Below the pieces are notes generated by a model. It was not told the DNA's origin, did no database searches, and saw only the letters and a program-made list of their open reading frames with translations. Of a stretch of DNA of 7,476 nucleotides, positions 1 through 6,513 are shown one piece after another. The position numbers were made by a program, and so were the translations under genes. Position 1 is the first letter of the stretch. Every line of letters begins with the position of its first letter. The DNA comes from Lachnospiraceae bacterium UBA1721. Its GTDB lineage: Bacteria > Bacillota > Clostridia > Lachnospirales > Lachnospiraceae. Where the stretch lies: positions 1,613 through 9,088 of the forward strand of contig DCIR01000074.1 in assembly GCA_002317155.1 (NCBI GenBank), in the 5' to 3' direction.

Positions 1-54
1 AAGAAGTATAAGAAGGTTTCTTTTATTGAGCAGGCACCTACGTAATTCTGCCAT
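1..54 (-). CDS. Probable ABC-2 type permease, N-terminal fragment (cut by window edge)
   Basis: Only the first 18 codons are visible, starting MAELRRCLLNKRNLLILL. The start is well fixed: AGGAGG (plus-strand 62-67) lies 7 nt upstream of the ATG at 54-52, directly after the stop codon of the ATPase gene (69-71), so the two genes are translationally adjacent and certainly co-transcribed. A short basic segment (R5, R6, K11, R12) running into a hydrophobic stretch is how ABC-2 family permeases usually begin. The position after an ATPase lacking its own membrane domain supports a role as the membrane partner that forms the export channel. The protein itself is too short here to classify by sequence; the call rests mainly on context. 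Confidence 0.7.
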   Translation of the reverse strand, partial: MAELRRCLLNKRNLLILL

Positions 55-68
55 GTCGTTCCCTCCTT

Positions 69-932
69 CTACAGATAAAATAGATATGCGTCTTCAAGAG
101 TTATTCCACTCTTAACCGGCTCGAATTGTTCAGGCAAAATATCGGCTACTATTCTCAATCCAAAGCCTTCAGATGACTGCAGTAATTTGCCGTTACCGTA
201 CTGCTCTTCAAGACTAATCATCTGCTCGTAAGTGCCGTACGCTTCTCCGACATGCCCTTCCATTTTTCTGATCATATCCTCAGGCGATTCGAAGCTGATC
301 AGCCTGCCCTTATTAAGCAAAATCACCTTCTTGGCAATACCCTCTATATCATCAACAACATGCGTAGCCAGAATAACAATTCTATTGCGCGATATCTCTG
401 TAATATAGTTATGCAGATGTATTCTTTCTTCAGGATCCAGGCCTACTGTCGGCTCATCAAGTATAAGTATTTCGGGATTATCAAGCATTGCACACGCAAT
501 CAGTACTCTCTGCTTCATTCCTCCTGAATATGTCCCTATCTTTTTATGAGCCACGTTATACAGATTAACAATCCGCAAAAATTCCTCACTCTGCTTCCTG
601 CATTCGCTGAGCTTCATACCTTTGAGACTTCCCACGTAATGAAGAAATTCCAACGCAGTAAAATCCTCATACATTCCACGAACCTGAGGCGTATAACCGA
701 GCTTACTCCTATACTTACTGCCAAGCTTTAAGATATCCGTTCCGTGATAAAGAATGCTTCCGGATGTTCTCTTAATATTGTCGGTTAACAGATTCAGGAA
801 TGTCGTCTTACCCGCACCGTTTGCCCCCAGCAATCCATACACCCCATGATCCATCTCAAGTGACACATTCTTAAGCGCATAGAATGAACCGTATTTTTTT
901 GTAAGATTATCTATCTTAATTAGACTATCCAT
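69..932 (-). CDS. ABC transporter ATP-binding protein
   Basis: This 287-aa cytoplasmic ATPase powers a transporter. All nucleotide-binding motifs are intact: Walker A GANGAGKTT (36-44), Q-loop Q83 in TPQ, signature YSGGMKQR (135-142), Walker B ILILDEP (155-161), D-loop GLDP (164-167) and H-loop H191. The last ~70 residues form the extra C-terminal region usual in ATPases of ABC-2 exporters, ending in the typical LEDAYLFYL. The family exports drugs, peptides or lipids, or sodium (NatA-like); the substrate cannot be read from sequence. It starts 15 nt after the lipoprotein stop with only a weak GGGA ribosome site, so it probably depends on translation of the lipoprotein gene. It is followed immediately by the presumed permease start. 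Length is normal and nothing is missing. Confidence 0.95.
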   Translation of the reverse strand: MDSLIKIDNLTKKYGSFYALKNVSLEMDHGVYGLLGANGAGKTTFLNLLTDNIKRTSGSILYHGTDILKLGSKYRSKLGYTPQVRGMYEDFTALEFLHYVGSLKGMKLSECRKQSEEFLRIVNLYNVAHKKIGTYSGGMKQRVLIACAMLDNPEILILDEPTVGLDPEERIHLHNYITEISRNRIVILATHVVDDIEGIAKKVILLNKGRLISFESPEDMIRKMEGHVGEAYGTYEQMISLEEQYGNGKLLQSSEGFGLRIVADILPEQFEPVKSGITLEDAYLFYL

Positions 933-947
933 TTTTCATCATCCCAT

Positions 948-2333
948 TTACCACTCTATCTCGAATAAGAATCTGGGTATCTCTTCACCTTTTATAAATG
1001 CATCAAAAGAGCATTTGTACACAGCATTTTGAGTAGTAACATACAGATCACCATCCAATATTCTCAGCGACGCGATATAGACATCACCAATATATCTGCG
1101 ATACTCGTCGCCATACATACTTTGATATATCACAGTCTCTTTTTCACATATTTCACTGGTCCAGCTATTTATCGTATAACTATCAATTATGTTGAACTCT
1201 TCATCAATCTCCGCAACAAAATATATCGGACTATACTCTTCTTCATAAATCCATAAATCACATATACCTAGATTTGCCAACGCTATAAGCTTTCCATCGT
1301 AATACACAATGTCCGATATATCCATTGGTTGTTCTATAATATTAAGCTCATCTTCCGGCCAAAGTTCTTTATCAGCTTTAACAAATTTACCCAGTTCCGG
1401 ATCATAATAAAACAGAGGTACCGGAGGCTTTGGGTATTGTATTGACTCATTTGTATCCCAGTCATACATAAACGGATTACCAAACTTATCTACATAAGCC
1501 GTTTTATTTGTTCCTGTAATAGAATATATTCCCTTGTAAATACAGTTGATTTCAGCCGTTTCAAGCGTCTGAGTTTCAATATTATATCTGCAAAGAAAAC
1601 TCTTTGACTTGATTTTTCCGTTAATATCTACCGGTCGATATTCGTTAAAATAGACATATTCGCCATCGCCCATATATCTATCATTTGGGTCACCCCAGTC
1701 ATAATTGTAACCTTCTTTAGAGTATGCAAATTCATACTCTTCCAAATCAACCTGAGTGCCGTCAATCATGTTGTATATATTGCAGCAATTAATTACCTTC
1801 TCATCTGTTATCAATCCATATGACAAGAAACATACTCCACGATGAATAAATATGCTTCCGCTTCTTACACTTCCACCCCTGGATATTTCACTCTTTAAGT
1901 TAGCAACTTCAGTCAGATTGCTGCCATCTGCATCTAGTCTCAGTAATAAAATATCCGTGCTGTCTTCTTTAGATATATCCTGCACACCCATATAGATTTT
2001 TCCGTCATACATCTGGCAGGCTAATACAATATAGTTTTCATTAGTTGCAGTACAAAATTCGTCTCCCTGGTGAAGGCACTCAGGTCTGTTACATAAATAC
2101 ACCGACTGACCGCTAGCCTCATCATAATAATGAAAAGCATAGTTAAGTCTTGATTTATAGTAATATCCGTATTCATTCTTCATAATCGGATCAGACCAGT
2201 AACTTGATTGATTAAAGTTTTCACCGTCCACAGGATTTAACACATATTTCTCTTTTCCACATCCGGACAAAGTTAAAATTCCTATAGCCATTACCGCCAA
2301 TATTGATTTTTTAATAAGCTTATTTATTTTCAT
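948..2333 (-). CDS. DUF5050-like beta-propeller lipoprotein of an ABC transporter operon
   Basis: This 461-aa protein has a lipoprotein signal peptide: basic N-terminus (MKINKLIKKS), hydrophobic core, and lipobox LSGC with the lipidated Cys at 25. The mature part should be tethered to the outer face of the membrane. It is rich in Tyr, Asp and Gly, with repeated short strands of the type DGKIYM, DGKLIAL and DGDLYVT, which suggests a beta-propeller. A Cys/His cluster, C81-x4-C86-x-H88-x5-C94, lies in the first part; similar clusters (C-x4-C-x-H-x5-C) are frequent in lipoproteins next to ABC-2 exporters in Lachnospiraceae (from memory, not searched). Its role there is unknown; it may bind or present the exported substrate. 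The start has AAGGAG 10 nt upstream (plus-strand 2344-2349). It is the first gene of an operon with the ATPase and permease. Confidence 0.85.
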   Translation of the reverse strand: MKINKLIKKSILAVMAIGILTLSGCGKEKYVLNPVDGENFNQSSYWSDPIMKNEYGYYYKSRLNYAFHYYDEASGQSVYLCNRPECLHQGDEFCTATNENYIVLACQMYDGKIYMGVQDISKEDSTDILLLRLDADGSNLTEVANLKSEISRGGSVRSGSIFIHRGVCFLSYGLITDEKVINCCNIYNMIDGTQVDLEEYEFAYSKEGYNYDWGDPNDRYMGDGEYVYFNEYRPVDINGKIKSKSFLCRYNIETQTLETAEINCIYKGIYSITGTNKTAYVDKFGNPFMYDWDTNESIQYPKPPVPLFYYDPELGKFVKADKELWPEDELNIIEQPMDISDIVYYDGKLIALANLGICDLWIYEEEYSPIYFVAEIDEEFNIIDSYTINSWTSEICEKETVIYQSMYGDEYRRYIGDVYIASLRILDGDLYVTTQNAVYKCSFDAFIKGEEIPRFLFEIEW

Positions 2334-2433
2334 ATACGCTTATCTCCTTACTTACCTTTCATACCCTGAATTCTTCTCGGAATCCGGTGCTTTATCCAGC
2401 CCTGAATCCGACACTTGATTCAATCACAACTCC

Positions 2434-2461
2434 ATACTAACAGAATGAAAAAACAAAACAA
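2434..2461 (-). promoter_or_regulatory. Candidate promoter of the lipoprotein/ABC operon
   Basis: Read on the minus strand: a -35-like TTGTTT (2456-2461, 3/6 matches), a 16-nt spacer, then TAGTAT (2434-2439) preceded by TGT, making an extended -10. Transcription would start near 2427, giving a leader of about 93 nt to the ATG at 2333. The weak -35 would suit a promoter needing an activator. The -35 lies inside the kinase terminator stem. No better promoter was seen in 2334-2445. This is a pattern match only. Confidence 0.35.
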
Positions 2462-2485
2462 CCACCTGAACACAAGTGGTTGTTT
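2448..2485 (-). terminator. Rho-independent terminator after the histidine kinase gene
   Basis: A perfect 10-bp stem (2456-2465 with 2476-2485; AAACAACCAC against GTGGTTGTTT) with a 10-nt loop is followed on the minus strand by TGTTTTTT (down to 2448). It lies 58 nt after the kinase stop codon. It ends the regulator-kinase transcript and separates it from the lipoprotein/ABC operon. The stem is AT-rich, so termination may be incomplete. Confidence 0.75.
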
Positions 2486-2501
2486 ATCCTACAAAAGTGG
2501 T
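2470..2501. promoter_or_regulatory. 11-bp direct repeats 21 bp apart, possible LytTR regulator site
   Basis: ACACAAGTGGT (2470-2480) and ACAAAAGTGGT (2491-2501) match at 10 of 11 positions with a repeat period of exactly 21 bp, two turns of the helix. LytTR-domain regulators (AgrA, ComE, VirR) are known to bind paired 9-bp direct repeats with a 12-13 bp spacer, the same architecture, although the bases here do not clearly match the AgrA consensus. The pair sits 8 nt upstream of the candidate -35 of the lipoprotein operon, and a LytTR regulator is encoded 2 kb away. The proximal copy overlaps one arm of the terminator stem. Confidence 0.4.
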
Positions 2502-2543
2502 ACTAATTATTCATTTAATCGTATTGATTAATAAATAAAATCA

Positions 2544-4349
2544 TTATTTGCTCATCATTAGAGCCTGGACTCTGAATACTCCATCCTCATCAGTCACATT
2601 GAGCGATCCATTATACTTTTCACAAATGTGCTGTACGCTTCCCAGGCCTATTCCATGTCTGCTCTTATCAGCCTTAGTTGTTCTGAATCCCTTAGAATCC
2701 TTATCCAGTCGTCCATAGTATGGATTGGCCACTGATATATACAGCATCTCTCCGATTCTGCTGATTTCCAGAGATATCCATTTTGAAGCGCCATCCAAAG
2801 ACTCTTTCTCTTTATCAATTTTGTTCAGTGCCTCAATGCTATTATCCAAGAGATTACCGACTACACAACAAATCGCGGTATCCTTAAATCCCTCACTTTT
2901 TAATCGAGTATTAATGCTAACCTCGAACTTAATGTTGTTCAGTCTGGCAGTCTCGCTTTTTTGATAAATCAGGACATCCAGTGCTTCAGAGCCGCTCTTT
3001 GTCAGGATGTGTGTATTATCAATATCATCCTCGATTTCCTTCATATATGCGTTGGCATCATCAAAACGCCCCACCCTCATCAGTTCCTGAATAGCGAGCA
3101 GATGATTATGGAAATCATGCCATAATCTGCGTGTTTCGGTATACTTTTGATTGATATCCTCATAATAACTGTACTGAATTTTTTCGTATATTCTAAGCGA
3201 ACATTTGCGGACCGTATAGGTCTCCATTATTATCAATCCCGCAGATAATATTGCGATGAAAATAAGAAAACATGTAAGTCTCGGAACCGCAGTTCCTCCG
3301 ATATTGATATTACTGTATGTAATGAAAAATCTCTCAAATGTGAGTGCTGAAAAAATATTTATCTCCTGCAGCGCATTAACCGTCTGTTTGCCGAATGCCA
3401 GTATTCCCTCTGCAACAAGAAATACACTCACTCCTACTATCATAAAGACGCGCATTTTTCTCACACAATGCAATATTGCCACTATCAGCAGGTATAAAAT
3501 CAGCGCTGCGACCACCTTCATACTTATCGCCGCAAGCATAAACTGCCAGAGGTGTATTAGCTGCGGACAATACTTAAATGACATGTACGATTGAACCCAC
3601 ATATTCAGGTCAAATTTATCGATAAACTGATATACCAATAAGGCATTACTTACATACAATGCCACCACGCAGATGCCAAGGACGACCGCACCTATTCCTA
3701 GTACATTATTTCTGTTTCGGACATTTTTCTCAATCAGGCCCCTATTGTATAAAGAACAAAAAATCGCAGAAGCCACAACCAAGATAACCATAAAATAATC
3801 TGAAATGCGATAGTTCATCCAGACATTAATTCCGTTATCCATAGCCGGTTTGAAATTCATATTTTCAAGTCCGTAAAAGTCTTTCGCAGTAATGCTTATT
3901 CCCTGCGCTATGTCATCAGAATTAAATATCGGCAACCCCACCAGCACCTGCGAATTATCTCTAATATCCGAACGCATTCGCTGTATACTGTTATTCCATT
4001 CATACAGCTCTCTTACACCCTCATAGTCTCCTATTAAATCTACATATTGATCGGATTTTGATTTGTATGAATTCTTCCAACGCTGATATTCATCATCCTC
4101 CATCTCCAGTTCTGTTCTGATGCTTTCATCTATGCTGGCAATAGCCTCATCATAGTCACCGGGGAGAGAATTGATTATATCTTTACGATTGACGAAAGAC
4201 TGCTTCGAAATAGACTGTGATCTACCCAAATAATCCTTACTCGAATAATAATCCGTATCACATTGTGTATAATAAAAAGTCACAACATTTATCACCAATA
4301 CAATTACAAAAATAATCATTGGTATAGTTGGTAGAATCTTATTTTTCAT
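2544..4349 (-). CDS. HPK10-type sensor histidine kinase with ABC-2-permease-like six-TM sensor region
   Basis: This 601-aa membrane kinase is the partner of the upstream LytTR regulator (36 nt gap, one operon). Membrane part: TM1 about 7-26, an outside domain about 27-182 that is acidic and probably helical, then TMs near 183-201, 216-240, 268-294, 300-319 and 358-377. Basic loops fall on the inner side as expected. Kinase part: phosphoacceptor H411 in WHDFHNH; ATP-binding N-box GNLLDNSIEA with N499 and N503; VANP (540-543) in place of the classical DxGxG, as in AgrC-type kinases; glycine box HGIGLGS (565-571). The outside domain after TM1 followed by five TMs is the topology of ABC-2 permeases, and the stretch from Q253-S254 through TM4 resembles them. 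The ligand is unknown. A TTG codon immediately upstream (4352) could also serve as start; I chose the ATG at 4349, with AGGT 9 nt upstream. Confidence 0.88.
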   Translation of the reverse strand: MKNKILPTIPMIIFVIVLVINVVTFYYTQCDTDYYSSKDYLGRSQSISKQSFVNRKDIINSLPGDYDEAIASIDESIRTELEMEDDEYQRWKNSYKSKSDQYVDLIGDYEGVRELYEWNNSIQRMRSDIRDNSQVLVGLPIFNSDDIAQGISITAKDFYGLENMNFKPAMDNGINVWMNYRISDYFMVILVVASAIFCSLYNRGLIEKNVRNRNNVLGIGAVVLGICVVALYVSNALLVYQFIDKFDLNMWVQSYMSFKYCPQLIHLWQFMLAAISMKVVAALILYLLIVAILHCVRKMRVFMIVGVSVFLVAEGILAFGKQTVNALQEINIFSALTFERFFITYSNINIGGTAVPRLTCFLIFIAILSAGLIIMETYTVRKCSLRIYEKIQYSYYEDINQKYTETRRLWHDFHNHLLAIQELMRVGRFDDANAYMKEIEDDIDNTHILTKSGSEALDVLIYQKSETARLNNIKFEVSINTRLKSEGFKDTAICCVVGNLLDNSIEALNKIDKEKESLDGASKWISLEISRIGEMLYISVANPYYGRLDKDSKGFRTTKADKSRHGIGLGSVQHICEKYNGSLNVTDEDGVFRVQALMMSK

Positions 4350-4385
4350 CAATAATTTACCTGCTACTTACATCACGATTGACAA

Positions 4386-5171
4386 TCACCTGCTGCCTAT
4401 ATAGCGCATTACTGCGTTCATAATCGGTTTTCTTTTTCTTCTGCTCATCATAACTTTTGTACCGTTCTCAAGGCTCACGGTGTCATCATTGATTCTAGAT
4501 ATATGCTTTACATTCACGTATATGCACTTATACACTTCCAAAAACATATTCTCAGGAACCTCTTTTATAAACACACCTATGCCCCTGTCGTCAATCGTAT
4601 CTCCATTCTCTTTATGGATTAATGTTTTACGACCATCAGACTCGATATAATATATATCATTCAGAGAAAGCACCTCGATATTTCCGCTGTTAATGGCCGT
4701 TAATGTTATCGAAGCAGAATACTCCTTCACAAAACGATTCAAGGTGTTCTCAAGCTTATCCTTATAATTGCGCTTATACAAAAAAGCAAAGGCGCTCACC
4801 TCATACCCTTCGAGCACTCGGTCTTCCATACTCGAAACAAAAATCACGGGAACACCGTTTCCACCGCGCTCCCTGTAATTCTCTATCAGCTTCATTCCAT
4901 CGCCATCACCAAGCGAAATGTCCATGAAAATAAGGCTAATTGCCTCAGGATTTGCAGTTTCGTTAACATTCGCATGTGCAGCCTTATCTTTTGCTCTATT
5001 TGCGCAGTCTTGCGCATCTTCCATCCCCACGCTCTTTACAAACTGAGCGGCACTGCTACAGCAGACAGTACTCACAGCTGCACCAACAGAATCAAAATAT
5101 TTATCCACTTCATTTTTCAGTTCCGCTAAAAATAACGGTTCATCTTCACAAATAATAATGTTATATACCAT
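4386..5171 (-). CDS. LytTR-family response regulator with extended receiver domain
   Basis: This 261-aa cytoplasmic DNA-binding regulator is the likely phosphorylation target of the kinase encoded after it. The receiver domain has the acidic pair E9/D10 (plus E11), the phosphoacceptor D84 in FMDISLGDG, S113/S114 at the switch position and the conserved K133 in LYKRN. The C-terminal LytTR domain spans about 155-255, with the hallmark segments IYYIES (173-178) and YKCIYVN (214-220) and a basic patch SRRKRK (243-248). D84 lies about 25 residues later than usual because of an Ala/Asn-rich stretch at about 50-77 before the third beta strand. The family binds paired direct repeats and usually acts as an activator. 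The start ATG has AGGTG 4 nt upstream; the first residues, MVYNIIICEDE, fit the first beta strand. Confidence 0.93.
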   Translation of the reverse strand: MVYNIIICEDEPLFLAELKNEVDKYFDSVGAAVSTVCCSSAAQFVKSVGMEDAQDCANRAKDKAAHANVNETANPEAISLIFMDISLGDGDGMKLIENYRERGGNGVPVIFVSSMEDRVLEGYEVSAFAFLYKRNYKDKLENTLNRFVKEYSASITLTAINSGNIEVLSLNDIYYIESDGRKTLIHKENGDTIDDRGIGVFIKEVPENMFLEVYKCIYVNVKHISRINDDTVSLENGTKVMMSRRKRKPIMNAVMRYIGSR

Positions 5172-5254
5172 TCCACACCTGTCTTATCAAAATAGTTCGC
5201 TATAAACGATAACGATCATTCTATTAAGCACTGTAATTCTCAGAATCTTTTACT

Positions 5255-5263
5255 ACTATATCA
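5255..5263 (-). promoter_or_regulatory. Candidate extended -10 promoter of the regulator-kinase operon
   Basis: On the minus strand TGA TATAGT gives an extended -10 with 5 of 6 consensus bases. No convincing -35 is found 16-18 nt upstream, where the preceding terminator lies. Transcription would start near 5248, leaving a leader of about 77 nt before the regulator ATG at 5171. The leader contains the short repeat ACGATAACGAT, seen on the plus strand near 5206-5216, which could be an operator but is not recognised. Confidence 0.4.
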
Positions 5264-5271
5264 CATATTAC

Positions 5272-5316
5272 AAAAAAAGACCTTGAATCACGTTTACATC
5301 CACGTGTTCCAAGGTC
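5272..5316 (-). terminator. Rho-independent terminator of the small membrane protein operon
   Basis: On the minus strand a perfect 7-bp stem (5310-5316 with 5279-5285; GACCTTG/CAAGGTC), a small internal loop and a further 5-bp stem (ACGTG/CACGT) around an 8-nt loop are followed by seven T residues (5278-5272). It lies about 59 nt after the stop of the 61-aa gene. There is no T-run on the plus-strand side, so it acts on the minus strand only. Confidence 0.88.
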
Positions 5317-5339
5317 CAATCATTATCTATCGCTACAAT

Positions 5340-5387
5340 ATACTATTCAATCCCGATACTATTTATCCTCGATACTATTTATTCTCA
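5340..5387. repeat. Three imperfect 16-bp tandem repeats
   Basis: Three units start at 5340, 5356 and 5372, each beginning ATACTATT. The last two share the 13-bp CGATACTATTTAT exactly (5354-5366 and 5370-5382). The array spans the stop codon (5375-5377) of the 61-aa gene and its first downstream bases. It looks like a local tandem duplication; a function in mRNA 3'-end stability is possible but unsupported. Confidence 0.7.
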
Positions 5388-5560
5388 GTCATCTTATTAA
5401 ATCTTGAACTGAGCGGTTCAGACTTCTCGGGATTGGTCTCATTTTCCTTCCTGACTGCGCTGTTCCTGATGGCATCTGTCGTCTTATCAGCCACAGCATT
5501 TCCTATCCATGCAATAATCATTATCACTACCGTTAATACTATAAATACAATCCATCCCAT
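5375..5560 (-). CDS. Small single-TM protein, 61 aa, unknown function
   Basis: A hydrophobic segment (about 3-20, WIVFIVLTVVIMIIAWIG) is followed by a polar, charged tail rich in Lys, Glu and Asn, so it should be a membrane-anchored peptide with its tail probably inside. The start ATG has GGGGAAAG at a workable distance upstream. It is the last gene of the three-gene operon and is followed by a strong terminator. Part of it (VV-MIIA-IG, then NAV..DK...AI) resembles the 74-aa protein at the head of the same operon, suggesting a distant duplicate that lost one TM. No known family is recognised, and the small size means some doubt remains about expression. Confidence 0.65.
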   Translation of the reverse strand: MGWIVFIVLTVVIMIIAWIGNAVADKTTDAIRNSAVRKENETNPEKSEPLSSRFNKMTENK

Positions 5561-5640
5561 AACACTTTCCCCGTATTATTGTTCAACAAACTCATTTTCA
5601 TAGTTCCATATTTTTCGCGTCATTGTGTTTTTTCAATTTT

Positions 5641-6126
5641 TTATATAAAGCTATGATTTGTCTTATACTCAATCTTCTCTGCGCGAACCATCGCGTTAGG
5701 ATCGATACTCATAAACAGCTTCTCTACCGCAGTTTCAAGCTTATTCATGTTTACGGCACTGTAGGGAATGCCGCGGCGCTCACTCCAGTTCGCAAATTCA
5801 AATCTATACACAGTTTCGGTTTCACTATTTCCTACCAGCCATAAATCCGCTGACCAGTCACCACCCTTAAAATGATATGTCTGCTTGGCCTTATCACCGT
5901 CAAGCGTACATCTGATATCACCATAATTAAAGTTCATCACACCGTTAGTAACCGGTGAAAAATCTTCAAGCTTCTTAATAGTGTATATCTCTGCTTTTTC
6001 AACAAAGTCTATTTTTCTTTCTACGATTGCCCCCTCGTCAACCAGCTGCTCATGCTTTTTCTGTGCCACTATTACAATCGGTACAATGATTGCCAAACTG
6101 ATAAGTATTACGATTAAAAACTGCAT
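5641..6126 (-). CDS. Membrane-anchored protein of unknown function, 161 aa
   Basis: An N-terminal TM helix (about 2-21, FLIVILISLAIIVPIVIVA) without a lipobox cysteine is followed by KKH, which by the positive-inside rule puts the remaining ~138 residues in the cytoplasm. The soluble part alternates short strands (for example YHFKGG, ADLWLVG, TVYRFEF) and ends with a likely helix (NKLETAVEKLF), giving a compact alpha/beta domain. The start is strong: GGGAGG with an 8-nt spacer to the ATG. The gene begins 27 nt after the 74-aa gene and lies 80 nt before the 61-aa gene, all on one transcript. I do not recognise the family, and no catalytic motif is visible. Confidence 0.8.
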   Translation of the reverse strand: MQFLIVILISLAIIVPIVIVAQKKHEQLVDEGAIVERKIDFVEKAEIYTIKKLEDFSPVTNGVMNFNYGDIRCTLDGDKAKQTYHFKGGDWSADLWLVGNSETETVYRFEFANWSERRGIPYSAVNMNKLETAVEKLFMSIDPNAMVRAEKIEYKTNHSFI

Positions 6127-6153
6127 ATTCTTTTCCTCCCTTATTCCGGTGTC

Positions 6154-6378
6154 CTAACGATTATTTTTTCTCTCGTTAATTTTGTCTTCGATTGCTGATG
6201 CTGCCTTATCTACACCGGCGCTTACCGCGTTCTCAAAAAGTCTGATAATTGCGAATGCCAGGATGGAGATACCGATCATAGCGATAATCATTACCACTGC
6301 ACTCTTGGCAGCTACGCCGATTAAAAGTCCTACTAAAATTCCGATTATAATTCCGTTGTATGCAAATGTTCTTCTCAT
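6154..6378 (-). CDS. Small two-TM protein with glycine zipper, 74 aa, unknown function
   Basis: Two hydrophobic helices (about 8-24 and 27-48) are followed by an amphipathic, charged tail (SAGVDKAASAIEDKINERKNNR). The first helix carries glycines at 9, 13, 17 and 21, a perfect GxxxGxxxGxxxG zipper, a pattern that drives tight helix packing and oligomers in membranes. The ribosome site GGAGG lies 8 nt before the ATG. It is the first gene of the three-gene operon, behind an unusual CA-rich leader and a divergent promoter region. The family is not recognised. An oligomeric membrane protein fits, and a small pore-former or membrane-active peptide is a speculative alternative. Confidence 0.75.
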   Translation of the reverse strand: MRRTFAYNGIIIGILVGLLIGVAAKSAVVMIIAMIGISILAFAIIRLFENAVSAGVDKAASAIEDKINERKNNR

Positions 6379-6430
6379 AGTAAATTCCTCCGTGGATGTT
6401 GTTTATTTTTTGCTGTTTGTTTTTATTGTC

Positions 6431-6513
6431 TGGTTCTTGTTTTGTTGTTTGTTCCTTGTTGTTTTTGTGTTTGTTCCTTGTTGTTTTTGTTGTTTGTTTC
6501 TTGTTGTTTTCTG
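6431..6513. repeat. 22-23 bp tandem repeats in U-poor CA-rich 5' leader
   Basis: Two close copies of TTTGTTCCTTGTTGTTTTTG (units 6448-6469 and 6470-6492) are flanked by degenerate copies at 6431-6447 and 6493-6513. On the minus strand, which is the transcript of the 74-aa gene, this reads as A/C-rich RNA with very few U, built from CAACAA and AACAAACA blocks. Such RNA cannot fold well, so it leaves the ribosome site exposed. The low-complexity tract continues with less regularity to the ribosome site near 6388. No gene was seen in it. Confidence 0.8.

Noticed and set aside
252..731. Plus-strand open frames opposite the ATPase gene
   Set aside because: They are antisense to a protein with every ATPase motif intact and have no ribosome sites or recognisable features.
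3256..3594. Plus-strand frame of 112 codons opposite the kinase membrane region
   Set aside because: It is the mirror of hydrophobic kinase codons, with no ribosome site.
5283..5603. Plus-strand frame of 106 codons starting in the terminator
   Set aside because: It begins inside the hairpin and is antisense to the 61-aa gene, with no promoter or ribosome site.
5561..5640. Internal promoter before the 61-aa gene (TTGAAA at plus-strand 5631-5636)
   Set aside because: The -35-like box is good, but no acceptable -10 follows at 16-18 nt. Co-transcription with the upstream genes is simpler.
6431..6513. CRISPR array
   Set aside because: The repeats are directly adjoining, degenerate and of low complexity, without unique spacers or cas genes.
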